The notes under the pieces are model-generated. The model ran no database searches and had not been told where the DNA came from. It was given only the letters and a program-made list of their open reading frames with translations. This document shows positions 8,089 to 18,200 of a stretch of 53,116 nt of DNA, in pieces. The stretch is from Candidatus Aegiribacteria sp. GTDB taxonomy: Bacteria > Fermentibacterota > Fermentibacteria > Fermentibacterales > JCC-6. A program made the translations under genes and the position numbers. The stretch spans positions 1 to 53,116 of the forward strand of contig JAUVEU010000015.1 of the NCBI GenBank assembly GCA_030594645.1, in the 5' to 3' direction. Numbering within the stretch: position 1 is the first letter of the stretch; each line of letters begins with the position of its first letter.

Positions 8089-11000
8089 TTACTGAGGTAT
8101 ATCCTCGATAGCTTTGCGGATAACCTTTTGAAGTTCTTTCATAACATAGGGTTTATGGATAAATCCGGTCATCCCTTTACCGGCAAATCGCCGATATATC
8201 TCCTGTTTATTGTAACCACTGGACATAATGATCCGGATATCGCTTCTGATTCTACGCATCTCGCGAAAGGCCTCTTCACCGTCCATGTGCGGCATGGTCA
8301 GGTCCAGCAACACACAATCGATTTCGTTGTATTTTTCCCTGAAAATCTCGACAGCCTTCAGGCCGTCTTCGGTCGTTATCACTGTGAAACCCAAACGTTC
8401 GAGCATATGTCTGCCGACAGCGCGGACAGTTTCCTCGTCATCAACAATTAGAATAGTACCATGTCCGTGCCACTCAAGCTCCTTGCCCATTTCTTCCGAT
8501 TCAAGTTCAGGATACCCCGCGTTTGCCGGAAAGAGAATTCTGAATGTTGTTCCTTCCCCGAGCTCACTACTAACCCTGAGAACTCCATTGTGTCCACGCA
8601 CTATACCCAGAACGGCTGACAGTCCAAGTCCGCGCCCTGTGACTTTCGTTGAAAAGAACGGGTCGAACAGCTTTTCTTTTGTTTCGCTATCCATCCCGCA
8701 TCCAGTATCGGTCACCTCTAGACAGGCATACACTCCTTCCTGAAGATTCTCATCCATATACACTTCGAAAAGATAGGAGCAGTCGTAATGAGCAAGTCCT
8801 GTGGATATCGAGATCATACCGCTATTATCGCTCAATGCTTCCGAAGCGTTCATGAGAAGATTCATGATAACCTGTCGGATCTGCGTCGCATCAGCCATGA
8901 TTATGACAGGAACATCAGAAAGGTTGTATTTCAGAATAGATTTCTTGTTGATAGAAACATCCAGGATGTGGGACATTTCGCGAATAATTTCCGAAATATC
9001 TACCGGTTCAATGACGAAATGCCCTTTTCCGGAATAGGCCAGCATCTGCCGACAGAGTTCTGCAGCTCGATGAGCCGCTGTTTCAATGTCCTGGATATTC
9101 TGACGTGCCGGAGATACGGGGGAAAGATCAAGCAGCGCAAGGTCTGCGTTGCCCAGGATACCAGTGAGCAGGTTGTTGAAGTCATGAGCGATACCACCAG
9201 CAAGCACTCCCAGGCTCTCGAGTTTCTGTGCCTGCAAAACCTGTCGTTCGAGGCTCAGCTGCTCCTTCTCAGCGTACTTGCGTTCGGTAATGTTCAACAT
9301 GATACCCTGAAAAAATAGAGGTGCTCCGTCGATACTCCTTACAATGATAGCTTCATTTCTTAACCAGACAGATTCGCCCGATTTTGAGATCATACGATAC
9401 TCGGATCGAAACGGTTCTCCAGTCTTATGGCAATGTGCGATCTCCTTCATCACACGGCTATGATCGTCAGAATACATATATCGATCCCAGAAAAGTGGAC
9501 GATTAATATTGGACTCTGGTGAAATACCTAGAATCGATTCGATCTGAGGACTGATGAAGGTTATCACTGGAATCTTATCCAGAGTAGCTGTATAAGTAAT
9601 GGCGGGTATCTGCTCAACAAGAGTCCGGTAGCGGGTCTCCGCTTCCCGTAATGCCTCTTCGGCCATCCTGCGCTCAGTTATATCGCGCCCGGCCCCCTGG
9701 AATTCGACTACCTGCTCATCGTCATCAAGGATAGCCCGATTGGTCCACTGGTTCCACCGTTTTTCACCGTCGGGCATGATGATACTGTATTCATGAGTTT
9801 CAACCGGATTCTCGCTTCCCAGAGACATGAAGTAATCCATCACAGCCTGATGATATTCATCAGGTATCAAGGACAAAAAACTGTGTCCAATGAGTTCATC
9901 GCGTTCCTTATCAAAGTAGCGACAGTACGCATCGTTAACGAATGTAAGCGTACCATCCGGCAGGTTACGGCAGATGAGCTCGGTCTGATCCTCAACGATA
10001 CCGCGATAGCGCTCCTCACTTTGTCGCAGGCGATCTTCTGCTCGTTTACGTCTGAAAACGTTTATTGTTAAAGCAAATATTGTGACGGATTGCAGCAGTA
10101 TAAAGACTATCGCTATCCAGATATATGCCTTATGCCGATAGTACAGCGACACAGGTTCGTTTATAACGACTTTTCCTTCTGGAAGGTCTGAAACTGAAAT
10201 CCCGAATCGCTGCATCACGTTGTAATCGAACATCGGAACATTCGGACTTTCAGTAAGCACCGGAATATGATCTGCCGATTCTCCGTTCAATATTCTCAGG
10301 GCCAGTCTTGCAGCATGTTCTCCCTGAGATATGCCACTGGTTACAACCCCCCCCATGACACCGTGCCCCATAAACATATCCCATGCAGTGTATACAGGAA
10401 CTGCGCAGTTCTCCGTCACAAGCACTGTATATTCCTTGTAGTTGAAAGCTCTCCCAGCTTTATCTCGATAGAAAGAAAGGAGAAGTACCACTGACTCATC
10501 AGGAAGAGTGCGAAGGGATTCTATCAGATCTTCAGTTGACAGATTAAACAATTCGATAAATTCAATCCTGTCGGTGAATATCGGTTCAATGCTTCTGAAG
10601 TTCTCCAGATTCTGTATGCCGGTAGGTGTGCTGTCGTTTACCACCGCCACATATCGTATACCCTGGTGCAGATCAAGGGCCAGTTCGATAGTACCGCCAA
10701 GATCCAAAGCCTCTGCAACACCTGTGATTCCGCGTACATCCATAATCCGGGATTCCGAAAAATTATTCAGTCCGCAGAAAACAATGGGAATACCTGGAAA
10801 GAGCTGATCACGGCGATCCAGCAGAAAATTCAGTGCGTTATCATCGGTGGTAATTATAAGATTGAAGTGATCAGCCTCATACTTTGTACTGTACAAATGC
10901 TCCAATTGAGGAAACATAACCTCTGAAACATGGATCTTCGTGTCCATATACTCAATATGAATATCGATCTCGAAATCGGTTTCATCCAGGATAGAGCGCA

Positions 11001-11190
11001 GTCCCTCCGAAATATTCTCCGTCCATATGAAACCCGGATGATAGGAATGAAGAATCAGGATGCTCGGAACATCACGTGTGGAAGTGTTCGGTGAAGTTAA
11101 TGCTGAATTGCTGATCAAAAGCACAATCAATATGCTGAGCAGTACCGCAAATGATGTTCTTCCCAAATGATTTACTGACTCTGGCATCAT
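8089..11190 (-). CDS. Hybrid sensor histidine kinase with periplasmic ABC-substrate-binding-like sensor
   Basis: A 1033-residue signalling protein. An N-terminal membrane helix (about 10-32) is followed by a roughly 300-residue extracytoplasmic domain like the ABC_sub_bind family (SILILHSYHPGFIWTENI, HAARLALRILNG). A second helix (about 345-368, IWIAIVFILLQSVTIF) leads to two PAS domains with PAC-type ends (about 385-640). The kinase core has H-box GGIAHDFNNLLTGILGN, N-box MNLLMNASEAL, DTGCGM and GRGLGLSAV. A C-terminal receiver carries IVDDEE, phospho-acceptor Asp in LLDLTMP, and the conserved Lys in IHKPY. The ATG at 11190 was chosen over 11208 because GGAGG lies 7 nt upstream. No separate response regulator or transporter is nearby, so output may go through a distant partner. 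Confidence 0.9.
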   Translation of the reverse strand: MMPESVNHLGRTSFAVLLSILIVLLISNSALTSPNTSTRDVPSILILHSYHPGFIWTENISEGLRSILDETDFEIDIHIEYMDTKIHVSEVMFPQLEHLYSTKYEADHFNLIITTDDNALNFLLDRRDQLFPGIPIVFCGLNNFSESRIMDVRGITGVAEALDLGGTIELALDLHQGIRYVAVVNDSTPTGIQNLENFRSIEPIFTDRIEFIELFNLSTEDLIESLRTLPDESVVLLLSFYRDKAGRAFNYKEYTVLVTENCAVPVYTAWDMFMGHGVMGGVVTSGISQGEHAARLALRILNGESADHIPVLTESPNVPMFDYNVMQRFGISVSDLPEGKVVINEPVSLYYRHKAYIWIAIVFILLQSVTIFALTINVFRRKRAEDRLRQSEERYRGIVEDQTELICRNLPDGTLTFVNDAYCRYFDKERDELIGHSFLSLIPDEYHQAVMDYFMSLGSENPVETHEYSIIMPDGEKRWNQWTNRAILDDDEQVVEFQGAGRDITERRMAEEALREAETRYRTLVEQIPAITYTATLDKIPVITFISPQIESILGISPESNINRPLFWDRYMYSDDHSRVMKEIAHCHKTGEPFRSEYRMISKSGESVWLRNEAIIVRSIDGAPLFFQGIMLNITERKYAEKEQLSLERQVLQAQKLESLGVLAGGIAHDFNNLLTGILGNADLALLDLSPVSPARQNIQDIETAAHRAAELCRQMLAYSGKGHFVIEPVDISEIIREMSHILDVSINKKSILKYNLSDVPVIIMADATQIRQVIMNLLMNASEALSDNSGMISISTGLAHYDCSYLFEVYMDENLQEGVYACLEVTDTGCGMDSETKEKLFDPFFSTKVTGRGLGLSAVLGIVRGHNGVLRVSSELGEGTTFRILFPANAGYPELESEEMGKELEWHGHGTILIVDDEETVRAVGRHMLERLGFTVITTEDGLKAVEIFREKYNEIDCVLLDLTMPHMDGEEAFREMRRIRSDIRIIMSSGYNKQEIYRRFAGKGMTGFIHKPYVMKELQKVIRKAIEDIPQ

Positions 11191-11283
11191 TCTGGAGCCT
11201 CCGTACATAGCATCAAACAGGTTCTCTCCCCGTGTACACCCGTTCCGTATGAACCCCTTATCGGCAGGCTTTACTTCTAAAGC

Positions 11284-11313
11284 AAGATATCCAGATCAGG
11301 GAAGGAATGTCAA
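11284..11313 (-). promoter_or_regulatory. Possible sigma70-type promoter of the sensor kinase gene
   Basis: Minus-strand TTGACA (11308-11313), 18-bp spacer, TATCTT (11284-11289), in the 139-bp gap between the DUF4416 gene and the kinase gene. A small hairpin (11268-11283) lies just downstream of the -10. Confidence 0.4.
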
Positions 11314-11329
11314 GACCAGCAAAAAAGAT

Positions 11330-11854
11330 CTACCTGAGCATTTTTCTGTAGAGCCTTCTGGCTTCAAGCATGAAATCGTTAAATCTCCCATCCTTGAAGT
11401 CCGGAAAGCTATGGTCAGGAGCAGTGAATGAACCGCGACCGTACCTGAGGCACATGTGAGCCCAGACTCCTCTGCCCATGTAAATCTTATCGGGAGCACT
11501 TTTAAATGAGGCAAGAACAAGTTTGCCGTAATCAAGATAACCGGGGTCTATGTTTACGGTTCGGTTACCTTTCAGATCCAGAAAATCGTTTTCAATATTC
11601 CCGCATAAATACTTCCATTCCGCAAGCTCTGAAGCATCCCACAGCTTACTGAAACAGTACCAGCGTCTTGAGAGGAAAGCCCCCATCTCTTTTTCGTAGT
11701 AACCCGAAAGATCGAAAGGATAAAGAGGACTTGCCAGTTCCGCTTTTCCGAATCTGGATTCAAGCAGTATACATGTACTTTCTTTCAGTTTATCAGCATG
11801 GGAGATGATGCTGGCAATAACCATAACAGGAGGAACTTCTACCTGCTCCGACAT
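11330..11854 (-). CDS. DUF4416 family protein
   Basis: A 174-residue cytoplasmic protein of unknown function. It shows the DUF4416 pattern: an early PPVMVIASIIS strand, PFDLSGYYEKEMG, a YLCGNIEND segment, VNIDPGYLDYGKLVLASFK, and a late SFPDFKDGRF. The stop of the upstream N-acetyltransferase gene overlaps it by 16 bp, so the two are coupled. The ATG at 11854 is preferred over 11866 because GGAG lies 6 nt before it. Biochemistry of the family is not known to me; the context adds little. Confidence 0.72.
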   Translation of the reverse strand: MSEQVEVPPVMVIASIISHADKLKESTCILLESRFGKAELASPLYPFDLSGYYEKEMGAFLSRRWYCFSKLWDASELAEWKYLCGNIENDFLDLKGNRTVNIDPGYLDYGKLVLASFKSAPDKIYMGRGVWAHMCLRYGRGSFTAPDHSFPDFKDGRFNDFMLEARRLYRKMLR

Positions 11855-12654
11855 AACTTTCTCCATTCTTTGAGCGCAGCATCAGCAACAGTCCGGTTCA
11901 ATCCGAAGTACTTCTCAATCTTGCCGGGGTAGTTATCCCGGAGTTTCTCATTCTGTTTTCCCTCTTTAGCAACTATTCGGAGGTTTAAATTGTGAGCGGA
12001 TAACCGTCGATCATCACGAAGGCAGTTCAGATGAAGGCTGTTCATACCTGTAGCATCAAAGGACATCAGCCAGTGTCTCCTGAATTCTGTAAGGCTGATC
12101 GGCTTCAGTATAACCTTATATCTCCACTGCTTATTCTCTCCCTCTTGCGTATACATGTCATACGACTTACCGTCAGAATCCGGTTCCCATATCATTTTCT
12201 TTTCGTATACATCGAGCTTTGTATTCTTTCCCGGTTCCAGAGGTATCAGAACAGGAACAAGGTATCCCGGGTCTGCCAGAAACCGAGTCCCATCGGAAGT
12301 GATAATGGATAGAACACAATGAATGTTCTTTCCATGATGCATTTCAGCCATAACAGGATTACAGGTATAACCTGCTGATTCAAGGATATCGCCAAGCGCA
12401 GCCGTAAGAGAGAAACATGTTCCTCCCGCTCCATTATGAATGTGTTCACTGATAACAGTTCCAGGCAGTCTCATCCTGCTTTCTCTCTCTGTTAGCTGTG
12501 CTTTGGCAAGGAACTTGGTTAGGTTTTCCCATGGTATATACGAAAAGCTTTGAACAATTTTCTGAAGGGTATCCTTTTTGTCATCATCAGGAACCAGACC
12601 GAAATATTCGAAGAACATCGCGGCGGCTTTTGTAATCATCTGATGATCAGCCAT
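11839..12654 (-). CDS. Arylamine N-acetyltransferase (NAT) family protein
   Basis: NAT enzymes transfer an acyl group from acyl-CoA to arylamines, hydrazines or related amines through a Cys-His-Asp triad. Here the triad is visible: Cys in GGTCFSLT (about residue 79), His in NIHCVLSI (about 110) and Asp in FLADPGYL (about 126). IPWENLTKFL near residue 40 matches the family N-terminal helix region. At 271 residues the length is normal. It is divergent from the radical SAM gene with a 45-bp gap and is followed by the overlapping DUF4416 gene. Substrate unknown; some members act in secondary metabolite synthesis. Confidence 0.82.
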   Translation of the reverse strand: MADHQMITKAAAMFFEYFGLVPDDDKKDTLQKIVQSFSYIPWENLTKFLAKAQLTERESRMRLPGTVISEHIHNGAGGTCFSLTAALGDILESAGYTCNPVMAEMHHGKNIHCVLSIITSDGTRFLADPGYLVPVLIPLEPGKNTKLDVYEKKMIWEPDSDGKSYDMYTQEGENKQWRYKVILKPISLTEFRRHWLMSFDATGMNSLHLNCLRDDRRLSAHNLNLRIVAKEGKQNEKLRDNYPGKIEKYFGLNRTVADAALKEWRKLCRSR

Positions 12655-12699
12655 ATTGGGTTCCTTTCATTCTACAGTCAAACGGAGTGTAAAAGTTTA

Positions 12700-13674
12700 A
12701 TGGACCGGGGACGCATTCGCAACCTCAACAGTTTTCTCAGACAGATTTTCGGAACCAGAGTCTATAAAATCGGTCTCTGGGGTGGATTCACATGCCCGAA
12801 TCGAGATGGAAGTGTAGGGACTGGAGGATGTTCATTCTGCAATCCGGCAGGCAGCCGCCCTATGACCTTTATAAACGGCATGTCGATCAATGAACAACTG
12901 GAAGCAGGCTGCCGCTATGTTTCATCCAGATACAGAGTAGACAGTTTTCTGGCCTATTTTCAGGACTATTCAACAACCTACGCAGATCCTGAAAAGCTGA
13001 ATGAACTTTATTCAGCAGCAATTGATTTTCCAGGAGTTGTCGGCCTGACTCTCTGCACAAGGCCGGATTGCCTGAATGCACATGTTCTTGATCTACTGGC
13101 AGAACTTTCAGATAGAACGTTTCTTTGGGTTGAACTTGGTGTTCAGACCTCGAATGACCGAATCCTGGAGAATATGAACAGGTGTCATACATCGCAAGAC
13201 ACTCTAAATGCGATGGAAAGACTCCATTCGAGGAATATCCTTACAACAGCTCAGATGATAATCGGTTATCCTGGTTCCTCTGATGAAGATATTCTTGCTG
13301 ACGCGGCATTCATTCGAAGAACAGGAACTTCAGGACTGAAACTTCAGAACCTTCATGTAGTAAAAGATACCACGCTTGATAGAATGTACCATAACAATGA
13401 ATTCATTTTAATTACGCGTGACGAATACATTGATAGAGTCGTTACTTTCCTTGAGTATACGGAACCGTGGGTCGTGATACAAAGACTGACCGGAGAAGCT
13501 CATCATAATCTGACAGTGGCTCCGAAATGGTCTCTGAACAAGCAATTGACAGTAAACGGAATACATAAGGCACTCGAAGGCAGGAACAGCTGGCAGGGCA
13601 AGAAACTCGGACATCCCAGAACTGCGCTGAATGCTCCTTTCCCCAACGTAAGGACACACTGGAATCTCAACTGA
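12700..13674 (+). CDS. TIGR01212 / YhcC-type radical SAM protein
   Basis: A 324-residue radical SAM protein. The iron-sulfur motif appears as CPNRDG...GGCSFCNPAG near residues 30-47, with the long first spacing seen in the YhcC/TIGR01212 group. Other family signs are LAYFQDYSTTYA, GLTLCTRPDC, LWVELGVQTSND and LKLQNLHVVKDT. The ATG at 12700 fits the family N-terminus (IRNLNSFLRQIFGTRVYKIGL); a GGAG lies 12 nt upstream. The open frame extends to 12550, but that part is antisense to the NAT gene. The reaction is not settled to my knowledge. The gene ends at TGA, and the protein is full length there, so read-through as selenocysteine is not needed. Confidence 0.87.
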   Translation: MDRGRIRNLNSFLRQIFGTRVYKIGLWGGFTCPNRDGSVGTGGCSFCNPAGSRPMTFINGMSINEQLEAGCRYVSSRYRVDSFLAYFQDYSTTYADPEKLNELYSAAIDFPGVVGLTLCTRPDCLNAHVLDLLAELSDRTFLWVELGVQTSNDRILENMNRCHTSQDTLNAMERLHSRNILTTAQMIIGYPGSSDEDILADAAFIRRTGTSGLKLQNLHVVKDTTLDRMYHNNEFILITRDEYIDRVVTFLEYTEPWVVIQRLTGEAHHNLTVAPKWSLNKQLTVNGIHKALEGRNSWQGKKLGHPRTALNAPFPNVRTHWNLN

Positions 13675-13781
13675 CGAGTTGCCTGAAATGCCTGCTGTAT
13701 TTAGATTATTCCTTCCGAATTCAATTGATTACTGTTATTCTGGATTCAGTCTTAATTACAAAGCTGAGCCTGGAGGTACCA

Positions 13782-15158
13782 ATGATAGAACGCTCAACAA
13801 TCCGGTCCATTCTAGCCGGAGAGTGTCAGGATGAAATTGTCACGGTCTACGGCTGGGTTCGAACTGCAAGATCGGGTAAGAATGTTGCGTTCGCATCCAT
13901 AACAGATGGTTCTGCCATTTCTCCACTGCAAATCGTATTCGATCGGAATAAATTCGACAATATTTCAGGGCTTCAGACCGGAGCCTGCATAAAAGTTTCA
14001 GGCAGTATCGTTGAATCACCCGGTGCTGAACAATCCAGGGAAATCAGTGCGGATGAACTGGAAATAATTGGACCGGCAGGAGACGATTATCCTCTTCAGA
14101 AGAAAAGGCATTCCATCGAATTTCTCAGATCATTGCCCCACTTAAGGGCAAGAACCAACACCTTCGGTGCTGTATTCAGAATGAGCCACCATCTCAGCCT
14201 CGCGATCCACAGGTTCTTCGATGAAAACGGTTTCTTCTTTGTCCATGCGCCGCTAATTACCACAAGCGATGCCGAGGGGGCGGGAGAAACTTTTCAGGTA
14301 ACCTCTATGCCCCTTGACAGCATTACACTGAAAAACGGTGATGTAGATTATTCGACCGATTATTTCAAGAGACAGGCTTTTCTTACGGTAAGCGCGCAAC
14401 TTGAGGCTGAACCTCTTGCCCTGGCCATGGGAAAAGTATACACATTCGCCCCAACTTTCAGGGCTGATCCATCTGATACGCGGTTTCATACTGCGGAATT
14501 CTGGATGATCGAACCGGAGATGGCATTCTTCGATCTGGATGATGATATCTCTCTCATAGAGGATTTCATCAAATTTACAGCCCGCTATCTTCACGAAAAA
14601 TGTCCCGAAGATATTTCCTTCTTCTGCGAATTCTATGAAAAGCGGCTCAAGAATCGATACAGAATGCTCATTGAAAGCGATTTCGCACGAATTACATATA
14701 CTGATGCAATCGAACTGCTGAAAAAGAACAGCAGCAGCTTCGAAGTTGCACCCGAATGGGGAAGCGATATTTCCACTGAATACGAGAGATTCCTTGCGGA
14801 TAAGCATTTCGGATGTCCCGTTTTCATAACCGATTATCCGGCAGCTATTAAGCCTTTCTATATGCGGCTGAACGATGATGGAAGAACTGTAGCCTGTACT
14901 GACCTTATCATCCCCGAAGTAGGTGAAACTGTCGGCGGCAGTCAGCGTGAGGAAAGGCTGGATGTTCTGAGCACACGCGCTATGGAATGCGGTATCAACC
15001 TGGATGATTATTCATGGTATTTCGATATAAGAAAGTGGGGTTCAGCTCCCCATGCAGGGTTCGGCCTCGGATTTGAAAGACTATTAATGTATCTCACCGG
15101 GATGGAAAACATACGTGACGTAATTCCATTCCCGAGATCAAAGGGAAAGATGATGTGA
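13782..15158 (+). CDS. asnS: Asparaginyl-tRNA synthetase
   Basis: Charges tRNA-Asn with asparagine. The 458-residue class IIb enzyme has an N-terminal OB-fold anticodon-binding domain (VTVYGWVRTARSGKNVAFASI) and a catalytic core. Motif 2 reads VYTFAPTFRADPSDTRFHTAEFWMIEPE, where AEFWMIE is characteristic of AsnRS rather than AspRS. Motif 3 is GFGLGFERLLMYLTG near the C-terminus. The ATG at 13782 has GGAGG 5 nt upstream; upstream in-frame codons lack one. It is followed 43 bp later by nifJ on the same strand, possibly co-transcribed. Having AsnRS means Asn-tRNA need not be made only by transamidation. Confidence 0.93.
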   Translation: MIERSTIRSILAGECQDEIVTVYGWVRTARSGKNVAFASITDGSAISPLQIVFDRNKFDNISGLQTGACIKVSGSIVESPGAEQSREISADELEIIGPAGDDYPLQKKRHSIEFLRSLPHLRARTNTFGAVFRMSHHLSLAIHRFFDENGFFFVHAPLITTSDAEGAGETFQVTSMPLDSITLKNGDVDYSTDYFKRQAFLTVSAQLEAEPLALAMGKVYTFAPTFRADPSDTRFHTAEFWMIEPEMAFFDLDDDISLIEDFIKFTARYLHEKCPEDISFFCEFYEKRLKNRYRMLIESDFARITYTDAIELLKKNSSSFEVAPEWGSDISTEYERFLADKHFGCPVFITDYPAAIKPFYMRLNDDGRTVACTDLIIPEVGETVGGSQREERLDVLSTRAMECGINLDDYSWYFDIRKWGSAPHAGFGLGFERLLMYLTGMENIRDVIPFPRSKGKMM

Positions 15159-15201
15159 AAACCAGAACACTGTTTCTTTGTACAGAACAGGACGGAGCAA
15201 A

Positions 15202-18200
15202 ATGAACAAGAAAATGATCACTATTGATGGTAACGAGGCGACAGCCCGTATAGGGCACAAGCTGAGTGAGGTAATAGCCATCTATCCGATCACCCCCTCC
15301 AGCGGCATGGGCGAATACGCAGATGCATGGTCATCTCAGGGGAAAACGAATATATGGGGAACAATCCCTCTGGTTCAGGAGATGCAGAGCGAAGGCGGTG
15401 CTTCCGCAGCCGTACACGGTGCACTTCAGACCGGTGCGCTTACAACGACCTTTACCGCATCCCAGGGTCTTCTTCTGATGATACCTACAATGTACAAGAT
15501 CGCTGCCGAGCTTACTCCTGCGGTATTTCATGTATCGGCAAGAAGCCTTGCGTGCCAGGCATTGTCAATATTCGGAGACCACAGTGACACCATGGGAGTC
15601 AGGCAGACGGGCTTCGCCCTTCTTGCAAGCGCCTCAGCCCAGGAAGCAATGGATCTGGGGATAATTGCCCACGCATCGACACTCAAATCACGCATACCTT
15701 TTCTTCATTTCTTCGATGGCTTCAGAACCAGCCATGAGATCCAGAAGATAGAACTGGTACCGGACGAGGTTATGATAAACCTGATCGATAATGAGCTTAT
15801 TATTGCGGCGAGGAACAGGTGCCTCGATCCGAACAATCCGGTTTTAAGGGGCACCAGCCAGAACCCGGACGTTTACTTCCAGGGAAGGGAAACGGTTAAT
15901 CCCTATTATCTTGCTACTCCGGGAATTGTTCAGGATTATATGGACAGATACGCCGAACTGACCGGAAGGCATTACCATCTATTCGACTACGTAGGCGCCC
16001 CGGATGCAGATACGGTAGTAATGCAGATGGCTTCAGGATGCGAAACCGCTCACGAAACAGTGGAATACCTCTGCGACAGAGGTGAAAAGGTTGGACTGAT
16101 AAAGGTCCGGCTTTACAGACCGTTCCACAAAGAAGCTCTTCTAAACGCCCTGCCCGATACAGTAAAGAATATCACCGTGCTTGACAGAACGAAGGAATCC
16201 GGCGCCCCGGGAGAACCTCTTTACCTTGATGTTGTTACAACACTGGCGGAGAACGGCAGAAACGATATCAGAGTCATCGGAGGCCGCTACGGGCTATCCA
16301 GTAAGGAATACACACCTGCCTGCGTAAAAGCAGCTCTTGATGAAGTCAGGAAACCTGAACCAAAGAATCATTTCACACTCGGTATTAACGATGATGTAAC
16401 GAATACCTCAATAGATGTTGATCCCGAATTCGAACTTGAGCTTCCCGGTACTATTCAGGCAGTGTTCATCGGTCTGGGTTCAGATGGAACAGTCGGAGCG
16501 AACAAGAACAGCATTAAGATAATCGGAGAGGAAACGGACAATTACGCACAGGGCTACTTCGTTTACGACTCCAAGAAGGCCGGCGCCAGAACTGTCAGTC
16601 ATCTCAGGTTCGGCCCTGAGCCTATCAAGCAGACATGCCTGATTTCAGCAGCCGGTTTTGTCGGCTGCCACCAGAGCATCTTCCTGGAAAAGTACGATGT
16701 CCTTGGATATGCGGCAAAGGGAGCTACATTCCTGCTCAATTCCCCATATGGAAAAGATAAGGCGTGGGACATGCTTCCAAGATCCGTACAGGAAGCCATG
16801 ATAGAGAAGGAAATAAAATTCTACGTCATCAACGCCTATGATGTTGCAAAGGAAACGGGCATGGGCGCCCGGATAAACACTATCATGCAGACATGTTTCT
16901 TTGCCATCTCTGGCGTGCTTCCAAGGGACGAAGCAATTCAGAAGATAAAGGATGCCATAAAGAAAACGTACGGCAAAAAAGGTGATGAAATAGTCCAGAA
17001 GAATTTCAATGCCGTTGATCAGACACTGACCAATCTCTTCGAAGTGGATTATCCGGATACGGTTACAAGCACTATAGAAATGCCTCCTACCGTGCCTGAT
17101 GAAGCTCCGGAGTTCGTAAAACGGGTAACGGCAAAGATAATCCGGATGGATGGTGACAATGTGCCGGTTTCCGATATGCCCGCTGATGGAAGCTGGCCAA
17201 CGGGAACCACTCAATGGGAGAAACGGAACGTTGCGCTTGAAATTCCCGTGTGGGATGCTGATACCTGCATTCAGTGCGGATTCTGCAGCCTTGTCTGCCC
17301 CCATGCTGCCATCAGAATGAAAATGTATGAAGGTGCTCTCCTCGAAAACGCACCTGAAACCTTTAAATCAACAGATGCAAAGGGCAGCAAATTCAAGGAC
17401 CTGAAGTTCACTATCCAGGTTGCCCCGGAAGATTGCACAGGATGCGGAACATGCGTTCATGTATGTCCCGCTAAAAATAAGGCAAATCCGGATGAGAAGG
17501 CCATCAACATGGCGGATCAGATGCCGCTCAGAGTACCGGAGAGGGAGAATTACAGATTCTTCCTCGATCTGCCTGACTATAACCGTGATGAACTTAATCC
17601 TTCAATAGTCAAGGAATCGCAATTGCTTCAGCCGCTGTTTGAATACTCCGGCGCCTGCGCAGGATGCGGCGAGACCGCATACGTTAAACTCCTCACCCAG
17701 ATGTATGGAGACAGGGCTGTAATCGCAAACGCTACAGGATGCAGTTCCATTTACGGGGGAAACCTGCCTACCACACCTTACTCGAAAAACCATGACGGCA
17801 GGGGGCCTGCCTGGAACAACAGCCTTTTCGAAGATGCAGCGGAATTCGGTTACGGATTCAGGCTCACAGCCGATAAGCATACTCAGATAGCCAGGGAACT
17901 CCTCGAAAAACTCTCTTCCCAGGTTGGTGATAACCTTACAGGAGCTATCCTGAATGCTGAGCAAAATACCGAGAAAGATATTTCCGAACAGCGCGAGAGG
18001 GTAGTTCAGCTTCGAAAGGTTATTTCGAAGATTGATTCGATGGATGCACGTATGCTTGAGAGTGTCGCCGATTACTTCGTACACAGAAGTGTCTGGACGA
18101 TCGGAGGCGATGGATGGGCTTACGATATCGGCTACGGCGGATTGGATCATGTTCTGGCACAGGGCAGGGATATGAACATACTGGTGTTGGATACCGGAGT

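Noticed and set aside
12700-13674. Possible selenoprotein read through UGA at the end of the radical SAM gene
   Set aside because: The protein already has full family length at that UGA, and no SECIS-like hairpin or homologous extension follows. I saw no convincing in-frame UGA elsewhere either.
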